From Cloacibacillus sp. (GTDB lineage: Bacteria > Synergistota > Synergistia > Synergistales > Synergistaceae): a stretch of DNA of 64,000 bases. The translations under genes and the position numbers were made by a program. Numbering within the stretch: position 1 is the stretch's first letter; every line of letters begins with the position of its first letter. Under the pieces are notes generated by a model. It was not told the origin of the DNA, did not search any database, and was given only the letters and a program-made list of their open reading frames with translations. The DNA lies in the NCBI RefSeq assembly GCF_020860125.1, contig NZ_JAJBUX010000018.1, positions 37,074 through 101,073 of the forward strand. The letters are read 5' to 3'. Positions 18,935 through 26,892 of the stretch are shown in pieces.

Positions 18935-18943
18935 CTAAGGAAA

Positions 18944-18977
18944 AAGGCTCCCGTGCCAGGGCGGCACGGGACGCCTT
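18944..18977 (+). other. Strong intra-operon hairpin
   Basis: AAGGC-TCCCGTGCC (18944-18957) pairs with GGCACGGGA-C-GCCTT (18963-18977) around loop AGGGC. It lies in the only sizeable gap (127 bp) of the methylmalonyl operon and lacks a T-run. It is more likely a processing or stability element, or a partial terminator, than a full stop. Confidence 0.6.
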
Positions 18978-19061
18978 GTCCATAGCACTACCTGTGGAAA
19001 AACGGCTATGCGGGGAGCTGGCTGGGCTTTCATCTAAGAAATTATGAGGAGGTAAGAAGTA

Positions 19062-20621
19062 ATGGCGGACAAAACGATCGACGAACTGTGCGCTGCTCTG
19101 GTTGCCAAACGCGAAAAAGCGGCTCTTGGCGGCGGAGAAAAGGCCATCGCCAAACAGCACGACAAGGGTAAGATGACCGCACGTGAGCGCATCGACGCAG
19201 TTCTTGACCCCGGCAGCTTCGTGGAGATCGATGAATTTGTCGAGCACCGCTGCACCAACTTCGGGCTCGAAAAGACAACATTCCTCGGCGACGGCGTTGT
19301 AACCGGCTACGGCACGATAGACGGACGGATAGTCTACGTATTCAGCCAGGATTTCACAGTAATGGGCGGTTCGCTTGGCGAAATGCACGCCAAAAAGATC
19401 TGCAAGGTCCTTGACCTCGCCCTTACGAACGGCGCACCCTGCATCGGCATCAACGATTCAGGCGGAGCCCGTATTCAGGAGGCGGTCGACGCCCTTTCAG
19501 GTTACGGACAGATATTCTTCCGCAACGTCAAAGCCAGCGGCGTCATTCCGCAGTTCTCCATTATCGCCGGACCCTGTGCGGGCGGAGCCGTTTACAGCCC
19601 CGCGCTTACAGATTTCATCTTTATGGTAGACAAAGTCGGTATCATGCACATCACAGGTCCCGCGGTCATCAAGTCAGTCACCGGCGAAGACGTCACCTCC
19701 GAACAGATCGGCGGCGCCCGCGCTCACAACGCGACCTCAGGCTGCGCGCATTTCTTCGCGGCCAGCGAAGCCGAGTGCTACGCGCAGGTCCGCAAGGTAA
19801 TGAGCTATCTTCCCAGCAATAACATGGAAGAGCCTCCTTATATGGAGACCGGAGATGATCCCTCGCGCATGGACGCGGAGCTTCACGAGATGGTTCCGAC
19901 AAACCCGAATAAGGGTTACGACGTCCGCGACGTCATTAAAAAGGTCGTTGACAACGGTGACTTCTGTGAAGTACAGGAACTCTACGCCAAAAACATCGTC
20001 ACCGGATTCGCGAGAGTCGGCGGACGCGTCATCGGAATCATCGCCAACCAGGCTAAATTCATGGCCGGATGCCTCGACATCGACGCCTCCGACAAGGCGA
20101 GCCGCCATATCCGCATCTGCGATGCGTACAATCTTCCTATCGTGACATTTGAAGACGTCCCCGGATATCTCCCCGGTCTAAACCAGGAGATGGGCGGTAT
20201 TATCCGCCACGGCGCGAAGCTCCTCTATGCCTACAGCGAAGCGACGTCGCCGAAGATCACCATCGTCATGCGCAAGGCCTACGGCGGATCATATCTCGGT
20301 ATGTGCAGCAAAGACCTGGGCGCTGACGTAGTCCTTGCCTGGCCGCAGGCTCAGATCGCGGTCATGGGCGCCGAGGGCGCGGCGAATATCATCTTCCGCA
20401 AGGAGATCGATGCCGCAGAGGACAAGACCGCCAAGCGCGCGGAGAAGATCGAGGAATACAAAGAGTCGTTTGCAAACCCATATCGCGCGGCGCAGCGCGG
20501 ATTCGTTGATCGTGTCATCCTCCCCGAGGAGACGCGTCCCGCCCTCTATCAGGCACTTCTGATGACGGAGAGCAAGAGTGAACTTCGTCCGAAACGCAAG
20601 CATGGCATTCTGCCTAACTAG
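19062..20621 (+). CDS. mmdA: Methylmalonyl-CoA decarboxylase alpha subunit (carboxyltransferase)
   Basis: A 519-residue crotonase-fold carboxyltransferase that moves the carboxyl of (S)-methylmalonyl-CoA to biotin, releasing propionyl-CoA. It shows the N-terminal and C-terminal acyl-CoA carboxyltransferase halves with GARIQEAVDALSGYGQIF, AGPCAGGAVYSPA, HITGPAVIKSVTGE, FEDVPGYLPG and RKAYGGSYL. The ATG at 19062 has GAGGAGGT upstream. Subunits D, C and B follow directly. A biotin-dependent propionyl-CoA carboxylase is the alternative, but the membrane subunits downstream make the Na+-pumping decarboxylase clear. Confidence 0.94.
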   Translation: MADKTIDELCAALVAKREKAALGGGEKAIAKQHDKGKMTARERIDAVLDPGSFVEIDEFVEHRCTNFGLEKTTFLGDGVVTGYGTIDGRIVYVFSQDFTVMGGSLGEMHAKKICKVLDLALTNGAPCIGINDSGGARIQEAVDALSGYGQIFFRNVKASGVIPQFSIIAGPCAGGAVYSPALTDFIFMVDKVGIMHITGPAVIKSVTGEDVTSEQIGGARAHNATSGCAHFFAASEAECYAQVRKVMSYLPSNNMEEPPYMETGDDPSRMDAELHEMVPTNPNKGYDVRDVIKKVVDNGDFCEVQELYAKNIVTGFARVGGRVIGIIANQAKFMAGCLDIDASDKASRHIRICDAYNLPIVTFEDVPGYLPGLNQEMGGIIRHGAKLLYAYSEATSPKITIVMRKAYGGSYLGMCSKDLGADVVLAWPQAQIAVMGAEGAANIIFRKEIDAAEDKTAKRAEKIEEYKESFANPYRAAQRGFVDRVILPEETRPALYQALLMTESKSELRPKRKHGILPN

Positions 20622-20639
20622 GGCAGGGGGAAGCCAATT

Positions 20640-21038
20640 ATGACAGGATCATCTATCAGTTCATATTTTGTCGGCGTCTCGGGCAGGCTCACAATGTCGC
20701 TCATCGCCTTCAGCATCGTATTCATCGTCATCGTTGGGCTTATGCTCGTTATGATGGGGATGAAGCATGTCTGTTCGGCGATCGACAACATGGGCAAGCC
20801 GAAACCGGCCGCTACGGCGCAGCCGTCGCCGGCCCCCGCTGCCCCCGCTGCGCCCGCTCCGGCGGCTCCCGCCGCGGCGGTCTCTGCCGACGACGACGAA
20901 CTTCTCGCAGTAATATCGGCCGCCATAATGGCAGCTTGCGGATCAACAGCGCGCGTAGTTGCCTTCAGTCCGGTAAAAGCCCCCGCACCGACCGCATGGA
21001 AGAATGTGGGCAGGCTCCAGAACACAGAAGGCTGCTAA
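20640..21038 (+). CDS. mmdD: Na+-pumping decarboxylase small membrane subunit (OadG/MmdD-like)
   Basis: A 132-residue protein with one N-terminal transmembrane helix (about residues 18-42, LIAFSIVFIVIVGLMLVMMG). An Ala/Pro-rich linker (residues 58-82) and a short C-terminal domain follow, with ISAAIMAACGSTARVV. This is the OadG-type subunit that holds the alpha and beta subunits together. AGGGGGA precedes the ATG. Its linker resembles that of the biotin carrier next to it. Confidence 0.9.
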   Translation: MTGSSISSYFVGVSGRLTMSLIAFSIVFIVIVGLMLVMMGMKHVCSAIDNMGKPKPAATAQPSPAPAAPAAPAPAAPAAAVSADDDELLAVISAAIMAACGSTARVVAFSPVKAPAPTAWKNVGRLQNTEGC

Positions 21039-21076
21039 GCCTCTGATAACAACAAAAATTTAGGAGGTTTTTTCTG

Positions 21077-21481
21077 ATGTCACGCAAATACAGAGTCACA
21101 GTTAACGGAAAAGCATACGATGTAGATGTTGAAGAGATGGGTGCAGGCGCGGCTCCTGCTCCTGTAGCAGCCCCCGCTCCCGTAGCGGCACCCGTCCCTG
21201 TAGCGGCCCCCGCTCCCGCGGCGGCTCCTGCCCCAGCGGCAGCTCCCGCTCCCGCGGCCCCCGCTGGCGCAGGATCGATCACCGCTCCGATGCCCGGCAA
21301 AGTTCTTAAGATCCTAGTCGCTCAGGGCGCGGCTGTCACCACGGGTCAGCTCGTCCTCATACTTGAAGCGATGAAGATGGAAAATGAGATTTTCACCACC
21401 GTAGCGGGTTCTGTATCACAGATCTGCTGCAAAGAAGGAGATACAGTCAGCACTGGCGACACACTCCTGGTAGTAGCGTAG
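21077..21481 (+). CDS. mmdC: Biotin carboxyl carrier subunit of methylmalonyl-CoA decarboxylase
   Basis: A 134-residue biotinyl protein. A short N-terminal segment is joined by a roughly 45-residue Ala/Pro/Val linker to the biotinyl domain with EAMKMEN, biotin attachment at Lys100. The carrier swings carboxybiotin between the MmdA carboxyltransferase and the MmdB membrane decarboxylase. The ATG follows TAGGAGG. The linker DNA is internally repetitive (see separate repeat entry). Confidence 0.95.
   Translation: MSRKYRVTVNGKAYDVDVEEMGAGAAPAPVAAPAPVAAPVPVAAPAPAAAPAPAAAPAPAAPAGAGSITAPMPGKVLKILVAQGAAVTTGQLVLILEAMKMENEIFTTVAGSVSQICCKEGDTVSTGDTLLVVA
21146..21270 (+). repeat. Tandem Ala-Pro codon repeats in the biotin carrier linker
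   Basis: Degenerate 12-18 bp units of the form gcNcccgctcccgtagcg encode APAPVA/AAPAPA repeats. The unit count could vary between strains by slippage, altering linker length without affecting frame. Confidence 0.7.
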
Positions 21482-21520
21482 TCTGCGTTCGTGCAGTCTT
21501 TTCCTAGGGAGGAAAACTGA

Positions 21521-22645
21521 ATGGAACTTTACTTGACCGCACTGAAGGGTGTGGTGGAACAGTCGGGATTCGTCGCGCTTAACGGGCCTACGCTCGTTAT
21601 GCTGCTCGTCTCCTTCATCCTGCTCTATCTCGCCATTGCGAAGGGTTTTGAGCCTCTGCTGCTTATGCCCATCGCCTTTGGATGCCTTCTGGTCAACCTG
21701 CCGCTTTCAGGCATCGTTGATCCGGGCGGCTTCCTTTACTTTGTAAAATTTGGCATAGACCATGAACTTTACCCGGTTATTATCTTTATGGGTATTGGCG
21801 CTCTGACGGACTTCGGCCCCCTGCTTGCGAACCCTATCACCTTCCTTCTCGGTGCGGCGGCGCAGATAGGAGTCTTTTTCGCGGTCATCGGCGCTATGTT
21901 CATGGGCTTCACGATCCAGGAAGCGGCCGGCATCGGTATCATCGGCGGTGCTGACGGCCCGACGGCCATCTATCTCTGCGCGAAGCTCGCCAAGGATATC
22001 CTGCCAGCCGTCGCTGTCGCCGCTTACAGCTACATGTCGCTCGTGCCGCTGATCCAGCCCCCGGTCATCAAGCTTTTGACGACTAAAAAGGACCGTGCGA
22101 TCAAGATGGAGCAGCTCCGTCCCGTCACGCGTACTGAACGCATCCTCTTCCCGATCGTTTCGACGATCGCCTGCGGACTCGTTCTGCCGGCCTCCGCCCC
22201 CCTCGTGGGAATGCTGATGTTCGGAAACCTTATGCGTGAATGCGGCTGCACCGAGCGTCTCTCGCTTGCGGCGCAGAATGAAGTGCTCAACGCGACGACG
22301 ATATTCCTCGGAATCTCTGTCGGCGCGACGATGAGCGCTGAGTCATTCCTCACACTGGCGACGATCAAGATCATCTGCCTTGGGCTTATCGCCTTCGTAT
22401 TCAGCACCGCGGGCGGCGTCTGCTTCGGACAGCTGATGAAGGTTGTCTCCGGCGGCAAGATCAACCCGATCATCGGCGCGGCCGGCGTATCCGCCGTCCC
22501 GATGGCGGCGCGCGTCTGCCAGAAGGTGGTATCGAAGGAGTTCCCGGGAAGCTACATCCTGATGCACGCTATGGGCCCGAATGTTGCCGGCGTTATCGGC
22601 ACGGCCGTTGCGGCGGGAGCTATGCTTACCCTGCTCTCCAAATAA
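21521..22645 (+). CDS. mmdB: Na+-translocating decarboxylase beta subunit
   Basis: A 374-residue polytopic membrane protein of the OadB/MmdB/GcdB family. It decarboxylates carboxybiotin and exports Na+. Key segments are GIGALTDFGPLLANP, the strongly conserved GIIGGADGPTAI with the ion-path Asp, and NVAGVIGTAVAAG near the C-terminus. AGGGAGGA precedes the ATG at 21521. It is the last gene of the operon and is followed directly by the inverted-repeat cluster, whose first hairpin may also terminate transcription. Confidence 0.95.
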   Translation: MELYLTALKGVVEQSGFVALNGPTLVMLLVSFILLYLAIAKGFEPLLLMPIAFGCLLVNLPLSGIVDPGGFLYFVKFGIDHELYPVIIFMGIGALTDFGPLLANPITFLLGAAAQIGVFFAVIGAMFMGFTIQEAAGIGIIGGADGPTAIYLCAKLAKDILPAVAVAAYSYMSLVPLIQPPVIKLLTTKKDRAIKMEQLRPVTRTERILFPIVSTIACGLVLPASAPLVGMLMFGNLMRECGCTERLSLAAQNEVLNATTIFLGISVGATMSAESFLTLATIKIICLGLIAFVFSTAGGVCFGQLMKVVSGGKINPIIGAAGVSAVPMAARVCQKVVSKEFPGSYILMHAMGPNVAGVIGTAVAAGAMLTLLSK

Positions 22646-22647
22646 CA

Positions 22648-22773
22648 AAATCGGCGTTTATAAGCACGATTTGCGTCATAACTCAGGGCTCTGGTGTCCT
22701 CGCCGTATGAAAATACGGCTCCGGTACCAGAGCCCTGAGTTATTTAGCAACTCGCACTTCTGAACGCCGATTT
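22648..22773. repeat. Long inverted-repeat element, copy A (126 bp)
   Basis: Outer arms AAATCGGCGTT (22648-22658) and AACGCCGATTT (22763-22773) enclose a perfect 18 bp inner stem (22678-22695 with 22726-22743) and an apical GCCGTAT-GAAA-ATACGGC hairpin with a GNRA loop. The mismatched segment between outer and inner stems (GCGTC opposite TTTAGC) is also found in copy B. Confidence 0.9.
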
Positions 22774-22783
22774 CCTTCGGGTA

Positions 22784-23072
22784 GGGAAAGAGATAAGCAG
22801 CGATTTACCAAAGATTTTGGCGCCCTCTCCGAGGGAGCTCCCCGCGAAGCGGGGTGAGGGAGAGTTGACCTTAGGTTCTCCCGCGGCTTTTGCCGCGGGC
22901 TCTGTTTGGCGCGGTTTCCGCGCCAAACAGAGCAACACTCCTTCCGTCTTGCCGCAAAAGCGGCGGCGATCCACCTCCCTCAGAGAGGGAGGCTAAAATG
23001 GCAAAGTCAAAAGCTAAACCGCAATTTATCATTGACCCCATCGAAGATAAATCGCTGTTTATCTCTTTTCCC
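22784..23072. repeat. Nested inverted-repeat block between copies A and B
   Basis: Arms 22784-22807 (GGGAAAGAGATAAGCAGCGATTTA) and 23048-23072 are near-perfect complements. They enclose several smaller palindromes. The strongest is GCTCTGTTTGGCGCGG-TTT-CCGCGCCAAACAGAGC near 22900-22934, and others are CTCCCGCGGC..GCCGCGGG and CTCCCTC-AGA-GAGGGAG. No credible gene lies inside. Confidence 0.75.
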
Positions 23073-23115
23073 CGCTCATATGAAATCGGCTTCGAAAAAT
23101 TCACATGATAGCAGA

Positions 23116-23326
23116 AAAATCGGCGTGAAGAAGCACCGTATGCGTCATAAGCCGGTTTCTGAATGTCCTGCGGCAGGTGCATCCGCATGCCGCGGCAATA
23201 TGGATAATTTGAAAGTGTCCCCGCCCTGTGGCGGGGACATTGCTTTGCAATCGCCGTATGAACAATACGGCTCCGGTACTCAGGGACCGGCTTATTTAGC
23301 CTACGGCACTTCTTCGCGCCGATTTT
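23116..23326. repeat. Long inverted-repeat element, copy B (211 bp)
   Basis: Outer arms AAAATCGGCG (23116-23125) and CGCCGATTTT (23317-23326) continue into GAAGAAG/CTTCTTC, CCGTA/TACGG and ATAAGCCGGT/ACCGGCTTAT stems. The same TGCGTC/TTTAGC internal loop and GCCGTAT...ATACGGCTCCGGTAC apical hairpin as in copy A are kept. About 85 bp of extra sequence with its own GTCCCCGCC/GGCGGGGAC hairpin is inserted between the inner arm and the apical hairpin. Confidence 0.88.
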
Positions 23327-23379
23327 CCTTCTGGCTGGAGATAGATAAATCGCTATTTATGTTTTACCATATCGAAGAT

Positions 23380-23505
23380 AAATCGGCGTTTAGACGTGTG
23401 AATAACGAAATAACTGAGGGCTTGGCAAGCGGAGGCGCACTAAAGTGCGGTGAGCATTGCCAAGCCCTCGGTTATGAAGTTAGTCGTGCGTATAAACGCC
23501 GATTT
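23380..23505. repeat. Long inverted-repeat element, copy C (126 bp)
   Basis: Outer arms AAATCGGCGTTTA (23380-23392) and TAAACGCCGATTT (23493-23505) are perfect 13 bp complements. An inner 19 bp stem ATAACTGAGGGCTTGGCAA pairs with TTGCCAAGCCCTCGGTTAT, and a GCAC-TAAA-GTGC tip is present. Its length equals copy A. Its right end supplies the stop codon of the acetyltransferase gene on the minus strand. Confidence 0.88.
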
Positions 23506-24010
23506 AAGGGAGATTATATCTCCCCATGATAAGAAGATCCGCGTATTTCCCGTCTTTCATGAAGGCGTATTTGAGACGCCCCTCTATTTGAAAGCCGAGC
23601 GATTCATAGAGATGGATCGCGCCGGCGTTGTCGGCGGCAACCTCTAGGTCGACGCGGACGAGCATCAGCCATTTGTCGGCGATCTCCAGCAGCTGCGAGA
23701 GAATCGCGCGGCCTACTCCCATATTCTGGTAATCGGCGTGTACGATGAGCGCGACAGAGGCGGTGTGGCGAAGGCGCGCCTTTTCCGTGAGGCGCAGCAC
23801 GCCGTTGCCGATCACCTTTTCGCCCTCAGGCGTATCAATGACCGCCGAAAGCACCGGATCATTCGGTCCGACAGACTTCATCACCTCTTCCGTGAACGAG
23901 ACGCTCTCCGAAAAAAGCGTCGGTATCGTCTCAATGACTCCGCGCATAGAACGTATCTCGTTGATATCCGCAATGTCGTTCTCTTTGAACGGCCTGATCC
24001 TGAATTCCAT
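23504..24010 (-). CDS. GNAT family N-acetyltransferase
   Basis: A 168-residue GCN5-related acetyltransferase. Motif A is seen as VHADYQNMGVGRAIL (acetyl-CoA pyrophosphate loop), followed by DLEVAADNAGAIHLYESLGF and EGRLKYAFMKDGKYADLLIMG, the pattern of YncA/PhnO/RimI-like enzymes acting on amino acids or small amines. The ATG at 24010 is chosen because GGGAGG lies 7 bases upstream; a GTG at 24016 is too close to it. The last codons overlap the right arm of repeat copy C, so the native C-terminus may have been trimmed or extended by the repeat. Confidence 0.85.
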   Translation of the reverse strand: MEFRIRPFKENDIADINEIRSMRGVIETIPTLFSESVSFTEEVMKSVGPNDPVLSAVIDTPEGEKVIGNGVLRLTEKARLRHTASVALIVHADYQNMGVGRAILSQLLEIADKWLMLVRVDLEVAADNAGAIHLYESLGFQIEGRLKYAFMKDGKYADLLIMGRYNLP

Positions 24011-24344
24011 CTCCACGCCTCCCGTTCCTTTCTCCGCATTATAGTCTATACCTGCCTATCCGTCTTTCTTCTCAAATAGTATTCATGTTTTTCTTATGCT
24101 ATACCCTCGATGAATTCTTTTAATAAAAATTCTCGGTTTTTAGGTATAAAATGACAAAATTTTATTGAACGTAAATTTGTACTTATCGTATAAGAATCGC
24201 CTCTTGTGAAGATATGGTAAAAGGTTCCCGCAGATTTTATATTTTATTCATTCTTTGGAGCACGTTGATTTGACTGCAGCATTTTGACTGCCCGCCAAGA
24301 ATTGTATATTAAAAAATCGAGCAGCAGGATAGGAGGCATTGTAT
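24011..24344. promoter_or_regulatory. AT-rich divergent intergenic region
   Basis: This 334 bp region lies between the acetyltransferase and symporter genes. Near the symporter, TTGACT (24284-24289) and TATATT (24305-24310) resemble promoter boxes with a short 15 bp spacer. The same area holds a direct repeat TTTGACTGC at about 24269 and 24283 that could bind a regulator, for example the PucR-type protein encoded at 27748. No gene is apparent. Confidence 0.4.
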
Positions 24345-25814
24345 ATGGAAATGAGTTTCAGCAATAATATTCAATACATCACTGTTTTTGTGCTCTACTT
24401 TGCCTGTTTTATTGGTTTTGGCGTCTATCAGGGGAGAAAGGTCTCCAATGAAGAGGATTACGCTATCGGCGGCCGTGATATCCCCGGCTGGGCCGCCGCC
24501 CTCTCCGAACGGGCCACTGGCGAGTCGTCATGGGCGCTTCTGGGGCTGCCCGGCTGGGCCTATGCCTCCGGCATGAGCTGTTTCTGGGTCCTGTTCGGCT
24601 GCGCGGTGGGGATAGCCTTCGCCTGGGCCGTTCTCGCCTACCGTATCAGACAAGTGGCGGAGGAAAAAGATGCCATTTCATTTGTCGATCTGATATCAAA
24701 GATGCACCCCGCCATGGAGTCAAGCATAAGGACCGTCAGCTGCATGGTCATCGTGTTTTTCTTCTTCTTTTACATCGGCGCCCAGCTTCTCGGAGGAGGA
24801 AAGGTATTTAACGTCATGTTCGGTATCAGCCCCGCGACGGGTATGGTCATCACAATGCTTATCATCATCCCCTATACCATATACGGCGGTTTTAAGAGCG
24901 TCATTTATACGGACTGTATCCAGGCGTTCCTGATGGTCTGCGCGCTCGGCATTGCTCCGATCCTTGGATTTATGGAGATCGGCGGCATGAGCGGCGTCTA
25001 CGCGAACGGAATATTCGCGGCGCTGCATAAGGCAGGCTCCTCCTATACGAATATTCTGGGCGGCGGCAGCGGCTGGGCGATGTTCGCCGGAGTGCTGGGC
25101 GGCTTCGCCTATGTCTTCGGCTATTTAGGCGGCATGCCGCAGCTTACGATGCGTTTTATGGCGATCAAGGATTTTAAAAACACGATCACCGCGCGTAATA
25201 TCGGTATCGTCTGGACGCTGATCGCCTACTTCGGAGCCTGTTCCATAGGCTGGCTCGGCCTTGCGATATGGGGGCCGTCCGGACTTCCAGACCCGGAATC
25301 CGTATTCCCGATGGTGATGCTGAAATTCTTCCATCCGACAATCGCCGCGCTTTTCATCGTCGCCGCCTTCGCCGCGCTCATCTCCACCGCGGACTCTCTG
25401 TTGGTACTGGCCTCGACGGAGTTCTCCGTCAACATCGTCAAACGTTATTTCACCAAGGATTCCGATTCGCGGCAGGAGCTTAAATTCGCCAGGATCATGA
25501 CGGCCCTGATGGCGGTGCTGGCTCTTGGAACTGCATATGTCGTCCCCTCCAACCTGATCTTTAAGATTATCGGCTATGTCTGGGCAGGTATCGGCGATCC
25601 CTTCTCCGTGATTATCCTGCTCACCTTCTTCTGGAAAAAGTTCAGCGCCAAGGGGGCCTTCGCGGTGGTCTGCGTCGGGATGCCCTTTACGATCTTCTGG
25701 GTGATGTCCGGCCTAGACGCGAAGGTGATCCCCGCGCTCTTTATGTCATTCGCGGTGAGCCTCGCCGTAGGAATCGCCGCCTCCATCATCTGGCCGAACA
25801 AGGTTGCTGCCTAG
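24345..25814 (+). CDS. Sodium:solute symporter (SSS family)
   Basis: A 489-residue Na+-coupled symporter of the PutP/PanF type with about 13 membrane helices. The early GGRDIPGWAAALSERATGESSW segment and AALISTADSLLVLASTEF, which carries conserved Na+-site Ser/Thr residues, are characteristic. AGGAGG lies 8 bases before the ATG at 24345. It heads a plus-strand run with a ureohydrolase, an amidase, a PucR-type regulator and an M20 hydrolase, so it probably imports a guanidino, ureido or amide compound. The substrate is inference. Confidence 0.88.
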   Translation: MEMSFSNNIQYITVFVLYFACFIGFGVYQGRKVSNEEDYAIGGRDIPGWAAALSERATGESSWALLGLPGWAYASGMSCFWVLFGCAVGIAFAWAVLAYRIRQVAEEKDAISFVDLISKMHPAMESSIRTVSCMVIVFFFFFYIGAQLLGGGKVFNVMFGISPATGMVITMLIIIPYTIYGGFKSVIYTDCIQAFLMVCALGIAPILGFMEIGGMSGVYANGIFAALHKAGSSYTNILGGGSGWAMFAGVLGGFAYVFGYLGGMPQLTMRFMAIKDFKNTITARNIGIVWTLIAYFGACSIGWLGLAIWGPSGLPDPESVFPMVMLKFFHPTIAALFIVAAFAALISTADSLLVLASTEFSVNIVKRYFTKDSDSRQELKFARIMTALMAVLALGTAYVVPSNLIFKIIGYVWAGIGDPFSVIILLTFFWKKFSAKGAFAVVCVGMPFTIFWVMSGLDAKVIPALFMSFAVSLAVGIAASIIWPNKVAA

Positions 25815-25850
25815 GCAGATAAAACATAATACAAACGATAAAGGAGAAAT

Positions 25851-26795
25851 ATGAAGATGAATATCGCCGCTGTAAAAGAAAACCCCGCGAAAAAATATGG
25901 AATACTTGGCGTTCCCTGGGATGAGGACGCCTCGCACGGTCGTCCCGGTTCGCGTTTCGCGCCGGAGTCGATAAGAAAAAACGCCTCCTGGATATTCGAC
26001 CGCATAATCGACAACAAGGTCATGGATCTTGAAGAGTTCCGGCTGATCGACTTTTGCGACGCCGAGGTGAAGGATTTCGGCGACGTGGAGATCTGCTCAT
26101 ACGACCATTTTGAAACGAAGAAGCGTATCGAAAATAGGTGCCGCGAGCTGCATCAGGCGAAGTACATACCGGTGCTTCTCGGAGGCGACTGCTCGATAAC
26201 CTGGCCTCAGATAAAGGCGCTGCATGACAGCGTTAAGGGCAAGGTCGGGATAGTGCATTTTGACGGACACCTCGACCTGCTGGATTCCACCCCGATACAG
26301 GGGGAATTTTCGCACAGCAGTTCGATAAGGCGCGCGATAGAGCTGCTGCCGCGGGTGGATTCGAGGAACGTGGTGCAGATCGGCTGTCGCGCCTATAATT
26401 ATCCCGACTACTATGAGTATATCGTGGAGAGGGGTATCACCGAGATCAGCCCGCGCGATTTCTACCGACTCGGGATAGAGGGTACCGCGAAGCTGACGCT
26501 TGAAAAGGCGGCGAGGGATACCGAGGTGATGTTCGTCACGATAGATATCGACGTGCTCGAGGGAATTTACGCCCCCGGAAGCGGCGCCAACGAGACAGGC
26601 GGCTTCAACACGTATGAGCTGCAGGAGCTGATGAAGCTGCTGGCGCCCTATACGCACTCCTTCAACGTGACCGAGGTTAATCCGCCCTTCGACCTTAAAA
26701 ACGAATTCTCTTCGATCGCCGCTGCGAAGCTGATGTTTGACTTCCTCGTCCATAACTACCGGCCTACGGAGCGCGCAGCCAAAATAATGGACTGA
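25851..26795 (+). CDS. Ureohydrolase (agmatinase/arginase) family protein
   Basis: A 314-residue ureohydrolase-fold enzyme. Family metal motifs are VLLGGDCSITWP, GIVHFDGHLDLLD and FVTIDIDVLEGIYAPGSGANETGG. The Asp and His ligands of the second and third motifs are intact. The first Mn ligand, normally His in GGDHS, is Cys here (codon TGC), and the usual DAH is DGH. Known relatives hydrolyse agmatine, arginine, guanidinobutyrate or formiminoglutamate. The altered ligand means the substrate or metal may differ. AAGGAG precedes the ATG, 36 bp after the symporter gene. Confidence 0.82.
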   Translation: MKMNIAAVKENPAKKYGILGVPWDEDASHGRPGSRFAPESIRKNASWIFDRIIDNKVMDLEEFRLIDFCDAEVKDFGDVEICSYDHFETKKRIENRCRELHQAKYIPVLLGGDCSITWPQIKALHDSVKGKVGIVHFDGHLDLLDSTPIQGEFSHSSSIRRAIELLPRVDSRNVVQIGCRAYNYPDYYEYIVERGITEISPRDFYRLGIEGTAKLTLEKAARDTEVMFVTIDIDVLEGIYAPGSGANETGGFNTYELQELMKLLAPYTHSFNVTEVNPPFDLKNEFSSIAAAKLMFDFLVHNYRPTERAAKIMD

Positions 26796-26823
26796 CCTCA
26801 TCGGGCAAATATCTGAACTAAGA

Positions 26824-26853
26824 GGGCAGGCATGATAACTTCATGTCTGCCTT
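26824..26853 (+). terminator. Hairpin terminator after the ureohydrolase gene
   Basis: GGCAGGCATG pairs with CATGTCTGCC and is followed by a short TTT. It may only partly block read-through to the amidase gene, 40 bp downstream. Confidence 0.55.
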
Positions 26854-26892
26854 TAAAAGGTTATAATACTAAGGTATATGGAGGTGTTGGGA

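Noticed and set aside
22648..23505. CRISPR array
   Set aside because: The repeats are long inverted structures of 126-211 bp, not short direct repeats with regular unique spacers.
22890..23530. Short open frames within the repeat cluster
   Set aside because: Their translations follow the palindromes, have no ribosome sites and no family resemblance.
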